From positions 1 through 64,000 of the forward strand of contig JANIIK010000697.1 in NCBI GenBank assembly GCA_027704905.1: a DNA stretch of 64,000 bases, given 5' to 3'. The notes beneath the pieces are model-generated. The model made no database searches. It was not told where the DNA came from and saw nothing but the letters and a program-made list of their open reading frames with translations. This document shows positions 48,330-59,086 of this stretch, piece after piece. Numbering within the stretch: the first letter of the stretch is position 1; each line of letters begins with the position of its first letter. Origin of the DNA: Muraenolepis orangiensis. Taxonomy: Eukaryota; Chordata; Actinopteri; Gadiformes; Muraenolepididae. A program made the position numbers and the translations under genes.

Positions 48330-48516
48330 ATTTGATTGACACCTCTGGCTGCAACTGAACGGTCATTTGAAGATGTGACGATGAAAATCCTCAGTGGAAG
48401 CTCTGGTTTGATGCAACATGAGATAAAAGTGCCATGGCAACCAGTCAGCCCGCCTCTTTGCATGAAGACCACGTACTTCATCTGAGTTAACACCAGACGG
48501 ACTAACAGAAGAGACA
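48330..48516 (+). promoter_or_regulatory. Conserved promoter block of V-only gene (U4)
   Basis: X-box-like site at 48429-48441 and octamer-like CTTTGCAT at 48456-48463. Confidence 0.4.
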
Positions 48517-49644
48517 ATGATGGAGCTGGTGTTGACAAGATATTTACTTCTGAGCTCCTTAAGTAAGTACTGTCATCGTGTTAACACTCACTGTCTTAAG
48601 AACTTCACTTCCAACAATAGTTATAGTTTTGTTTAATGAAAGATTGTTGATATATATTTTTTTACTCATCCGTTTTCAGCTTGGCTTGTCGTCTCGCTCC
48701 CTGAATATCGGATCATGAAGGTAGAGCCGATGGCTAATGTCACCTTGTCCTGTACCAATGTGTCCAGCTATACAACACTGGCTTTATGGATGAGAGCAGC
48801 TAACACATCCAAGCCCATTGTCCTCTCATCTGTGCTTGGAACTAATTATAACACATGGAGACACAATCATGGTTTCCCACAGAGTAGATTAGTAACAGAA
48901 AGCAGTATCTCTTTCTTCAATCTAACAATACTGCAAGTGAATTCATCAGACTCTGGCTGGTATTTTTGCATGTTCTACAACAAGGACGAGATTATTGTGG
49001 TCAATTCAACATTGTTAATGGTTCATGGTAAGAGTTTTTACGGTGTAATATTTTTGTCTATTTCAAAGGAAATGATGGAAATCACGAAGGGGACGACACA
49101 AACTCTAAAAGTAAACAATAATAGTTGTATTATTATTTGTCACTTTGTATAGAGTAAGGTAACGTTGTATATGCCGCCACCAGATAAGAGTTTTATAAGA
49201 AATAATTATGTTAATTAAATGCATGTTAGCTTGATTTACATCAAGCCACATAGCGCAGGCGTCTTTGAACGCAACTTTCAAAAAGCACTTTTGATTTAAT
49301 TTACAGATTGTTTTTGCATAAGCTCATGGTTCACATTCGACCCTACGTGTAGCTTTTGTTCAATTACATTATTTTGTTATGTCTAAGTTCTCATGAATTA
49401 CATAATAATTACATAAGATTTACAATAAATATTTTAAAACAGGGACATTCTGAAAAAGTGGGGATATTAGGCTTATTGTCTTTTGCATCATTAAGTGTAT
49501 AATTGACCTATTTTATAGCCTAACAATTATGCTTCTCGTATATAGTTATAGTATGCTTTTGGTTCCTGAATAGATACTGTTATGCATATACGATAAGAAT
49601 GAAAGAAAACTAAGTACTCAATGCTGTGTGTGTGTGTGTGTGTG

Positions 49645-49685
<41 letters not shown>

Positions 49686-52195
49686 TATCTACAATGTTTT
49701 TTAAATGTCTTGTATTGTATTGTTGATCTGGTCAGTGAATAACCAAAATAAATATAAATCCCCAGCCTTTCTTAGAGGGAAAATGCAGTGGTCAACTTGT
49801 AACAAGTAGTCTCCTCTGTTAAGTCACAAAGCGGCATTTATAAGCTAAGCTACTAGCCAAATAATTATGCCATTGCTCAATATGTGAAGGTATTTGGACT
49901 AAACACCATGCTAATGACACAGATATGTTCATTAGATTCCATCTAATCGACCCCCTTACAAAACAGAACGTTGCTACGGGTGATATACAAATCTATACGC
50001 AATTCAACTTGATGCGTTGACATGCACCCTAAAAACCTGAAAAAAATACCTACAGCATTTGACGTCTACTGAGAGATTAACATTTTAAATGTTCTGGTTA
50101 TAAACGCTATAGCAGCATACTGTTTTAACAAATGGCATATTGTTCAGCCCCAGTGACCACATCCACCTCATGACTTTTTAGGCTTAGACGATGACAAAAT
50201 GTCAAAATTGTAGGCATTTATTAAATAAAAATACAATATGATAAAACCAAATAAAAAATAGTTGGTTTCAGAGAAAATGTAATTTGTCTGCTTGCTCTCT
50301 TACTGTTATTAATGAGTTTATAGATCAACTGATTAATCACTGAACCAACAATACTATGTATAATACTAATGAATTAAAATAATTAGAACTGACAATTACA
50401 ATTAATCCGATATTTGGTTTTTACAGTGAAATAATTTTGTCAATTTCAAAGGAAATTATATAATTCACGAAGAGGACGACACAAACTCTAAAAGTTAACA
50501 ATATATATTTTTGTCACTTTGTATAGAGTAAGATAAACACATTAAATATAAACTGCATGAATATCGCAGTCATCAAAAGACATATTTTACAGACTGCAAA
50601 GAAGTAATTATTACAATATATGTCGATAAACAGACACTTGATTTCTTTTCAATCTAATATTTCGTTTTAACTATCCATTTATTATATTTGATATACTATA
50701 TATTATATATTTTTGTCCATTTAAAGAAAATGATACATTTCACAAAGGGGACAACATCATCTTTAACAGTTAAGACACTTTAAATATTATTATTTGACCG
50801 TTTTTATTGATTAAGACAAAAATAATTAAGACATTAAAGACACATTCGAAACCGCTAACACATTAATTTGCCGTAATTTAAAAAAATGTATTTAGCAGAC
50901 AAAGAAGAAATGTTCACATATGCGCCATAACCCTCTCTCATTATTGCATGTATGTTGATGAATAGCATGTTTTGTTAAGATGAGTTAAATGTATACACAG
51001 ATAAATATATTTCTTTCTCCTCTGTTCTTATTTGAAGGCGATGAAGAGGATGACACCAACGCTAAGAGTGACGTAAAATTACATGATTATCGAATCATTG
51101 AATTAATAAAAATATATCTTATTGATCACATTGTCTCAGAAACTGAGCCAATGTGTCCTCTGTTCCAATGTAGGAACCCTTGATGAACGCTGGATCATGG
51201 TCGGTGTAATCCTGGGTGTCGCCATTGTTGTCGTTCTGGTCATCTTGGGTCATTCAAAAAATAACACAGAAAAACAGTCAACTCCAGAGAGGTAGGCTCA
51301 TTCTAACTCGACTTTGTGGCACCTGAAGCATAGATAGCATATCATGGGTAATATATAGTGTTGTTTATCGTATATAATTGTTTAGTATAGTATTGTATAT
51401 TAGTATATTAGTTTATTTGTATATTATTGCTGTAGGAAATTCATACTGCGGGATCACCTTGCATCTTGTGCATTTGAATTCAGTACAAATGATGGTGAGG
51501 TCTGCAGGTCAGCACAGTTCCTGATAGGTTGTTTAAGTAGTTAAGCGTGTTTAAGTTATTTAGGTGTGCACGCTTTGGGCCTTTAAATGTAAATTGTGTA
51601 ACATTTGAAGATAGTTCAATCCATGATATTGTAACGCTGTGGCCTGGCCGACCATGGGTCTCCCTCCAGGACAAAGGGGGTTGGGGAGTTCATTGGGTGT
51701 TGTATGTGTGTGTTCGTTTACCTGCATGTGTTTGAGGGGAAGTGTCCACTATAGAGGGTCATTGGCTGCGAGCGCTAGGGGGAACAGGTTGCGTGGGAAC
51801 GGGAGTGAGAGAGTCACGCGAGAGTTGGAACGGGAACGGGAACGGGAACGGGAACGGGAACGGGAACGGGAACGGGAACGGGAACGGGAACGGGAGGGAA
51901 AGGGGGGTGTGGTGAGACGGCGTGGAGTAGGTGGGGAGAAAGAGACACAGACTATTTGCGTTGGAGGAATATCGTTTTGGGCTTGCCACCCTGGTTTTAA
52001 GAGTGGACATTTCAACCCCCGGGATAGTTGTGAGCTGCGGCAGGGAATACATCTGGGCCAGTTTGGCTATCAAATAAGAACATTGTCTCAGTCTTCTGTA
52101 TCAAGCTGGCTACCACCGCTAAAGCGTCACAATATATTTGGTGTATTTCTGTATTTCCCAGCTTGAGGACCAAGTTGACTTACTCAATGTTCTGA
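48517..52195 (+). CDS. V-set Ig-superfamily membrane receptor, short-tail type (U4)
   Basis: Proposed exons are 48517-48562, 48680-49027 (V domain), stalks 50452-50493, 50727-50768 and 51038-51067, then 51174-51291 (membrane) and 52162-52195 (tail). The total closes in phase at about 219 aa. Here stalk 4 has a proper acceptor (TTTGAAG), unlike U1 and U3. Stalk 1 (49069-49110) is separated from the V exon by only 41 nt, too short for normal splicing, so it is probably skipped or lost. The V domain keeps TLSC, LWMR and DSGWYFC with six glycosylation sequons. A solo LTR (51630-52131) sits in the last intron and could disturb or supply 3' processing. Confidence 0.58.
49161..49187 (+). pseudogene. 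Stub of the lost long-tail exon (U4)
   Basis: NVVYAATR-stop remnant, same deletion as U1 and U3. Confidence 0.6.
49624..49684. repeat. (TG)n/(TA)n microsatellite (U4)
   Basis: Short TG part and long TA part, unlike the U1 allele. Confidence 0.9.
51630..52131. mobile_element. Solo LTR-like insertion (U4)
   Basis: 502 bp starting TGTAACGCTG and ending AGCGTCACA, that is TG...CA with inverted termini. It is flanked by ATAT on both sides, where U1 and U3 have one ATAT in an otherwise continuous sequence. Near the right end, AATAAGAACATTGTCTCAG resembles an LTR polyadenylation region. No internal genes. Specific to U4. Confidence 0.6.
51829..51894. repeat. (GGGAAC)n hexamer repeat
   Basis: About eleven units inside the LTR-like element. 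The long Arg-Glu (plus) and Pro-Phe (minus) frames across it are repeat artefacts. Confidence 0.9.
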
Positions 52196-52360
52196 AGAAC
52201 GATCCAAACACGAAGATACCGGGAACAACCCAGAAGCTCACTTTTTGTATGCATTTTTCTATACATATTTTTGTATACATGTAATTCACGTTTGATGAGT
52301 TTATGTTCCTTACTTTTGTCATCATCATGAAATTGTCTAACAACTGCAGTAGTTCAATAT

Positions 52361-52395
52361 GATCAATTGTCTACATCAACTGTAGACAATTGATC
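52361..52395. other. Perfect 15-bp hairpin (U4)
   Basis: Identical to 4681-4715. Confidence 0.7.
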
Positions 52396-52469
52396 CTCCA
52401 GATTGGCTGATAATCGACACATACTGCACTTACTGACATAATAAATCAACCACACAATGAAATGAACCT

Positions 52470-52850
52470 CATCCATTTGGGTTTTTGCAGACAGAAACTC
52501 TAAGTGGCGTCAGGTTGACGTGGACACAGGCATAGCTACTGACCATGGATGTATTAAAATAACTGGATCCAGTGTTGGAGGCCCCATTCATTCATATGGA
52601 AGCTGCTCAGTGGCGCATGAAGCCCAAAAGAGTCCCATGGATATTCTGTCGGTGGTTTCCGGTCGTTGATTTTCCTTATATACTGGTTCTTTAAGCCACG
52701 CCCCTCCCACAATGCCTATGAGCTTGCTCGATCGTAGCTGTTTAATCTGGTCTTGGACATGGATGTATTAAGGTTTAATCTGGTGAGTCTTATTGATGTA
52801 TTACATGACGGTCATTATAAATAAAATTCATTCTGATGTAACCGCTATTG
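52470..52850 (+). other. Exon-like block shared by both gene families (U4)
   Basis: Counterpart of 4790-5170, with an early stop (ATTAAAATAACTGG). Confidence 0.35.
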
Positions 52851-53300
52851 CTAATGTCAATGCAACAGAGGTAAGTTAACATTGATAATAAAGCTTAGTA
52901 TGACACAACGTTACACTTAAAACGGATATATGCCGGTTTAATCTTTGAGAATGTGTCATATTTTGAAAGCTTGTTATATTATCAATTATGTGAAACATCT
53001 TTAATGTATCATTCTAATCATATTCGTGTAAATTACCGTATTGACCCGAATATAAGACAGGGTTTTTTTCCTAGAAAAAAATCTGAAAAAGAGGGGTCGT
53101 CTTATAATCGGGGTTTAGACTTTTCGATGTACCGTAATTGCACATGTAATTGCGCAACAACAGATCGCGCCAAACGAGTGTTCCGAGACACCGCGACACT
53201 TAAAGTAACTCAAAGTCTTAAAGTAACAGTACATAAAAACAGTTGCCTGGAGAGATAGAAATGGAGACACAGCGACCAACTTGAAAAAAGAAAAACGCCT

Positions 53301-54041
53301 GTGTATTTTGACATGCCAACATCTGTCACTGGGCATAAGAAAGGCGACAAATCAGTTATTGTGAAGTCTACTGGAAACGAGAAGAGCCGAGTAACGGTCA
53401 TGTTAACGCGCCTCGCAGATGGGACAAAACTTCCCCCGTACGTGGTTTTAAAACGCAAGACTGTACCTAAAGAGGCAGTGACTGTACCTAAAGAGGCAGT
53501 GACTGTACCTAAAGAGGCAGTGACTGTACCTAAAGAGGCAGCCAGCTGGCATTATCGTAGTGCCCAGGCAAAGGGCTGGATGGAGACGGAGCTTGTGGTG
53601 GACTGGCTCAAGGTGGTGTGGGGCAGACGGCGTGGGGGACTCAGAAAGAAGAGGAACATGTTGATTCTGGATGCTTTCCGTGGACACTTGACTGAGCCAG
53701 TCAAAAAGCAAGTGAAAGAGTTGAATGGTGACCTAGTGATCATACCGGGCGGAATGACAAGCCAGCTGCAGGTGTTGGATGTGGTCGTTAACAAACCATT
53801 CAAGGTTAATCTGCGCAAGAGATCCACAGAGTGGCTCCTGGCTGCTAATCACGCACTGACACCGTCTGGAAAAATCCAAAAGCCTGCAGTACGTTTGCTC
53901 TGTGAATGGATCTTGCAAGCATGGGCTGACGTTTCCCCAGAAAGCATCATTAATGGGTTTAAGAAATGCTGCGCATCAAATGCCATGGATGGTAGCGAGG
54001 ATGACGTGATGTGGGAGGAGACGGGGAAGCGGACACCGTGA
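53301..54041 (+). pseudogene. Truncated pogo-like DDE transposase
   Basis: A 246-aa open frame matching the catalytic half of pogo/Tigger/jerky-type transposases: KSTGNEKSRVTVMLTRLADG, then LPPYVVLKRKT, then MLILDAFRGH (second acidic residue) and LQVLDVVVNKPFK (third). The N-terminal DNA-binding helix-turn-helix part is absent. The first catalytic aspartate is lost: the family's D-E-T-P before VYFDMP is replaced by RKTP. A 21-bp repeat inserts four TVPKEAV-type units. It cannot be active. Confidence 0.8.
53460..53543 (+). repeat. 21-bp tandem repeat in transposase (4 copies)
   Basis: ACTGTACCTAAAGAGGCAGT plus G, four times in frame, encoding TVPKEAV repeats. Only the last copy ends differently (GCC). 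Confidence 0.9.
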
Positions 54042-54448
54042 GTGGCGATAGCGGGAGTGAGAGGAACAACCAGCGATGTAGAAGACGTGATGTGACCAAT
54101 AGACTGTTCTGACATTTTGCACTGTTTCATTGCACTACTATTTTATTGCACTACCGTTTTATTGCACTACTGTTTCATTGCAATCTATCTAGCCTGTTTT
54201 GTTTTTGTTTGCCAAGTTAGGCAAATTTGAACACAATGTGTGATGTGTGTTATCATTATTTTCAAATGAAATTATTTTCTTTATAAAAAAAAAAGATATA
54301 TTTTTTTTTAGAAAAAGAGGGGTCGTCTTATAATCGGGGTCGTCTTATATTCGGGTCAATACGGTAATACATATTTCCCTCTGTATTTAGAAGACGATTT
54401 AGACTTCTGATTAGAAGTCTAAAGTAATATCAAATGGGAGTAAATTAT

Positions 54449-55238
54449 CAGGGGTACTCAACTTCAGAGGCCAAGAGGGCCACATTTAAACCACAACAGG
54501 TGCAAAGGGCCACAAATTATTATTAACATATATTTGTACCATTTTATTCACTGTATTTACTACTGCTGTTTAATATGCTGTCTTGCTTGTCATTTTTAAT
54601 GCATTCCAAAGCATCATGGAATATTTAACTATAAATATTCTCAATTTGAGTAACAAATGTAGTGTAGCGACTGCGTTTCCAAGGATGACAAGTGTTGGTC
54701 AAGCTGATGTTTTATTAACACTGGAGTGAATAGCTTTGCATTGATGACATTGATAAAGTTTGCAAATGCTACTTATTCCTAGTGAGAGCTCTGTGTCTGC
54801 ATTTCACAAATATTAATAACAATAACAATATAACAAACAACTTTTTACTTATTCCTATTGAGAGCACTGAGTTTGCATTTCACAAATATTAATAACAATA
54901 ACAATATAACAAACAACATTTTACTTATTCCTATTGAGAGCTCTGAGTCTGCATTTCACAAATATTAATAACAATAACAATATAACAAACAGTTGTTACT
55001 TATTCCTAGTGTGAGCTCTGAGTCATTCACAAGTACTTTCAGATCTGGTTGTTGCTCAGTAGTAGCTTCTCTGAGACACACATAAGTATATCCAAAGCAG
55101 GTCAGGTTTTTTTATATTTTTTTATTATTCTTTTTTTAATTATAATTATTATGCATTCATAACCAGGCATGTCGGTGGCCACAAAATAAGCGTCTTCGGG
55201 CCGGATGCGGCCCGCGGGCCGCCTGTTGAGTAAGTCTG
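54449..55238. mobile_element. Non-autonomous hAT element (U4)
   Basis: Same insertion as 37476-38343. It has three rather than four 76-bp repeats. The left flank, including the 5' target duplicate, is deleted (AAATTAT joins CAGGGG directly). Confidence 0.8.
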
Positions 55239-55499
55239 GTGTAGATCATACCTTAAATTGAATGTTAATATAATTGATCTGTTTTTGTCAGTGAAAACTA
55301 TGCAGGCCTATTTGGTTACAATCTAGTATGGGGAGAACTTAAGGCAATCCCCAAGGCAATCACTAGAAAATGGTACAAGGTGGAACCTCCTACTCAGAAA
55401 GAATGGAAATATATCATACAATTGATATAATGGAAAAAAAACTACATGTCGACTGAGACTACTAACTGACTTGGTACACCTGTAATAACCAATGGACAA

Positions 55500-55880
55500 A
55501 TGAGAATGTGCCTCCAAACTGCTTTTATTATGCTTCTGCCCTTGCCCTTTGGATTGTAGCCTCAAGGGATTCTTTTATGGCACTTAAAAACATATCATTC
55601 CCCAAATCTGTAAAATGTGCCAGGGCAGTCAAATTTAATGCAAGGATGCCTGACAATTTCTCCACCTTATCCTTAACACATCTGCCCATCTCTCTGTTCA
55701 CCCACATTCTGGCCTTGTAAAGTTTTCACGGATCTACTTTCCTCCAGTGACATCTTTCATTAATGGAGGAAAGGATGATCTTTATGTCCGGAAAGATGTC
55801 ATGGAGGTGCAGCAGGTCCTGCTTCATTGCTGTGACAAGCTCCACTCCCTTGACGTTGCCAAGGTATATTTAGGTTATTG
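55500..55880 (-). pseudogene. Decayed mobile-element ORF fragment (U4)
   Basis: Same relic as 6480-6870 and 38640-39030. Confidence 0.35.
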
Positions 55881-56911
55881 TATGACTTTTCTAAAATAAT
55901 AGGCACATGGGTCGGGGACAGGCGGCCCGCGGGACATTGGTGAATGCTCCCGTCCTCATTTCAAAGAGGTTTCCTAATGCCTTGATGTTGTTGTAATCAA
56001 ACACTGTGGACCAATCCTAGCCTGTGTATTCTCCTGGCTTTTTGCGGCACTTCAGGGAATCATGACACAGGACAAGCTCAATGTAGCTGGGCAATAGTTT
56101 AACCGTATGGAGCATACACAACAAACGACACATACTAATCACGGTATATACAGTGGTACCGCAAATCATTCTAAAATTATAGCCCACTATAAAATGAAGA
56201 TTAGACTTGATTGCCAAGCGCTCCCTGGATACACTTGACATGTATGATGTAGGTCTTGATTTGGCTGATGAGGAAAACACATAGGCCTACACAGGTCATT
56301 AACCCAATCTGATTAATCCAGTATTCATTTTCAGACAATTACACTTTAGGATTATGTACACATGTAATACTTAGGAATCTAATGGAACATTTTGATTCAT
56401 AAAAAAATACATACATATATATATATATACACATACATTATACACATACAATTAGGTAACCTACACAGAGTTAGCAAGAAAACAACTGAAACTAAAACCC
56501 AACCCAATGTCTTCTCATTAGGCTGCAGGCTTAGTTGGAAGTTTCTTCTCCAGACTTCCGCGTACCAAAGACCCCTCTGACACTGTTGACAGGATGTCGA
56601 CATGGTTTCCCGTGTTGTTATGAAGATATAGAGAGATAGATACAGTATATATATATATATAGTTGTATACATACACAGTATATATATATATTAAGTATAA
56701 ACACATTTTAAACCGTTTTAAATGGACAAGAAACTGAAAATCAAGAAAATGTAGGTTTTGAGGGGGGAAGGGATTAATTTATTGTTTTTACTATTTTTGT
56801 TTTACTATTAAATTGATATAAAAAATTTGGTTGAAAGCACTATTGTAAGTCGCTTTGGACGAACGCGTAAGTAACGTAAGTAACGTAATGGACTATATAG
56901 AAAATAAATAT

Positions 56912-56943
<32 letters not shown>

Positions 56944-57369
56944 ATTATTTTTATCATTATTATATTATTATGCATTTAAGTCGATTCATATATCCATTTA
57001 AAAAGGGGTTAAGGGGTGAGTTCTGGAGCTCAGATCTGGAGTGCAATGAAGTTGAGAAGAATTGGAGAAGGAAACATAATTCTGCCTACAAAATGTCCTC
57101 GAGTTCCTCGAGAAGCAATAAGTAGATATTGCACTAAAGCACGATGTGGACTTCATTCCTGTAGTGTCTTGGCCACTCCCATAGTAAACATCTAGCCTTT
57201 GTCGTAATGAACAGCGACAATATGGATGACTTCTGAGCCTGAAAAGTCATGAAAAGTGACTGTATGACAAAAACAACCATTTTCCCTATATGTACATTTA
57301 GTAGTCACCCTTGAATACTCGCAGCTCCGTTACTGACGGAAAAAAAACTGGCACACCATACCATCACCT

Positions 57370-57371
<2 letters not shown>
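55881..57371. other. Intergenic with unit-type switch at about 56,540
   Basis: Up to GGCTTAGTTGGAAGTTT the sequence follows U1/U3 (7530, 39680). From CTTCTCCAGACTTCC on it follows U2 (23418). Holds TA and TTA microsatellites (about 56644-56695, 56912-56943). No gene seen. Confidence 0.6.
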
Positions 57372-57428
<57 letters not shown>

Positions 57429-57432
57429 ACTC
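57372..57432. repeat. (AC)n microsatellite upstream of NITR-2
   Basis: About 28 AC units, twice the U2 length. Confidence 0.95.
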
Positions 57433-57447
57433 TTATTTTAACCTGCA

Positions 57448-57590
57448 GCAACAGAAACTGTTGATGCTGATTTGGTCATCACTGGTAGCACAGATTGTTT
57501 GAGCCAATCACAAACAGCCTCAAAGATCTCTCAGGGGTTGGATGCCAGTCAATAAGATCCATTCGACATCCAGATTGAACGGCTTCAGAC
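57448..57590 (+). promoter_or_regulatory. NITR-2 promoter with broken ISRE
   Basis: GCAACAGAAACT at 57448-57459 is the U2 ISRE-type site with one A-to-C change in the first half-site. CCAAT at 57504-57508 is kept. Confidence 0.4.
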
Positions 57591-59086
57591 ATGACCACCT
57601 ACTGCATCTTGGCTTTACTATTCAGTGGAACAGGTAGGGACGATTTCATATTTTTTCCTATTTTTTAAGAAAAATATTTCAAGGTCGTTCAACAGTCGTT
57701 GATGTGCAAAAACTACTAAAATGTCCATCATTGTATCTACTCTACTTATCTGAATATCACGATGCAGCCCAGGTGCAAACTACTGAAAGGGACATCGTTC
57801 AAGAGAAGATCATCACAGCCAGCGTTGGAGGCAATGCAACTTTCCGATGCTTGTATGAAGATGAAAACATTTACAACATTTACTGGTTCCGGCAAAAACT
57901 AGGAGACAGACCTTGCGTCATATCGTCCACCGGGCCATATGACACCACATATAAACTGCACAATGAGTATAAGAACGATACTCGCTTTTCGATACAAAAC
58001 CATCCAGGAGTGACCAACCTTACGATCCGGCATCTTCGCCTCTCAGACTCGGCCGCATATTACTGTGGGATGTCCGATTACTCAAACCCTGAAGTTATTG
58101 ACTATGAACACGGGTCCTTCCTTCACGTCAAGGGGTCGGAGTTGGCAAAACGAGCGGTCATCCGCCAGGGACCCGCACAGGTGCTGTTGCCGGGCAATGC
58201 TGTGAATTTGAGTTGCGAGGTCCATGTCGCCGAGCTGTGTTCAGGAAAGCACAGCTTCTACTGGTACAGGCCCAGCGGATCTCGACCCTCGCTCCTTTAC
58301 GCCCATGCCGACCCCGACCTGTGCAATAGCCCCCCTGGGGTTGGACTTCCACCAGCCCTGAAGAGCTGCACGTTTCACCTGCCGATGGCCAACCTCCGCA
58401 CCGAGGACGCCGGGACCTACTATTGTGTTCTGAGCTTGTGCGGGGAGATGCTGTTCGGAAATGGGACAGCGGTGGAAATTGTCGGTAGGTCTTTGCAGCT
58501 TTTTTTGCAGCCACGTTGCATCTTTGCAACGCGACAGACTATTAGGTAGGTACCGTACTATTGTCTTACGGGTTCTCCTGTGCTGCATCTTCAAACAGAT
58601 CTGTGCCATGACCCTCTGGTGATGTACATACTGGGGCCAGCATTGGCAGTCACCCTCATCCTGCTGTTCATTTTGACCTGCCTGTACGTCTCCAGAAAGA
58701 GATGCCCCTGTCGCTGTAGGTATGCAAAAACAAATGCGAAAAATCGAAACACTTGTTTAACTCACAGGGGAGGTTACGGAACCAAGAGGTCGTGTTGTTG
58801 CCATGGAAACGGTAAGCGTCTTTAAAAAATATATATAAAACATTGAAAGCCTACTAAAATGTTAATAATATAACATATAATGCAATCATAATATAATGTG
58901 GTTTTATAGAATGTTTTTTTCATTTTTTTTACTCTCTTTTGTGTTACGACGATTACTGATTAGCGTGGCCCGGAGGTGGACAATTTCCTGTATGTCGCTT
59001 TGAGTGCGAGGAACAGCCGGCGTAGAGGCGGCGGAGGCAGCGTGGAGACTGAGTGCTTCTACTCCGCGGTTGCGGCGCGCCACTGA
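57591..59086 (+). CDS. Novel immune-type receptor (NITR-2), altered splice donor and ITIM
   Basis: Exons: 57591-57633 (leader), 57768-58484 (V and I domains), 58599-58715 (membrane), 58768-58811, 58964-59086. A 2-nt deletion at the end of the membrane exon (TGTAGGTATG for TGTAGAGGTATG) shifts the frame if the old donor is used, and the tail would then end early without tyrosine motifs. The GTAGGT four bases upstream is a donor of the same form as that after the I domain; using it restores phase and gives 347 aa. The I domain keeps six cysteines and FGNGT. The V domain differs from NITR-1 mostly in CDR-like stretches. The ITIM has become FLYVAL, with phenylalanine at the -2 position; CFYSAV is unchanged. 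Only one ARKSRRRGG-type block is present. It may be a weakened inhibitory receptor. Confidence 0.82.

Larger units (their letters stand above)
49069..51067 (+). repeat. Array of stalk mini-exons (U4)
   Basis: Modules at 49069-49110, 50452-50493, 50727-50768 and 51038-51067. All have AG acceptors, but the first lacks a normal-length intron in front. Confidence 0.55.
53036..54364 (+). mobile_element. Pogo/Tigger-like DNA element (U4)
   Basis: 1329 bp with perfect 23-bp inverted ends (starting CCGTATTGACCCGAATAT), bounded by TA on each side. U1 (about 5353) and U3 (about 37374) show the empty site with a single TA, which proves a clean insertion with TA duplication. Subterminal GGGGTCGTCTTATAATCGGG occurs near both ends. 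It encodes only the C-terminal part of a transposase. Confidence 0.9.

Noticed and set aside
51639..52166. 175-aa plus and 88-104-aa minus frames with Arg-Glu or Pro-Phe repeats
   Set aside because: They arise from the GGGAAC hexamer repeat inside the LTR-like insertion.
53301..54041. Host gene encoding a 246-aa nuclear protein
   Set aside because: It lies between perfect inverted ends with TA duplication and matches pogo-type transposases, so it is transposon-borne.
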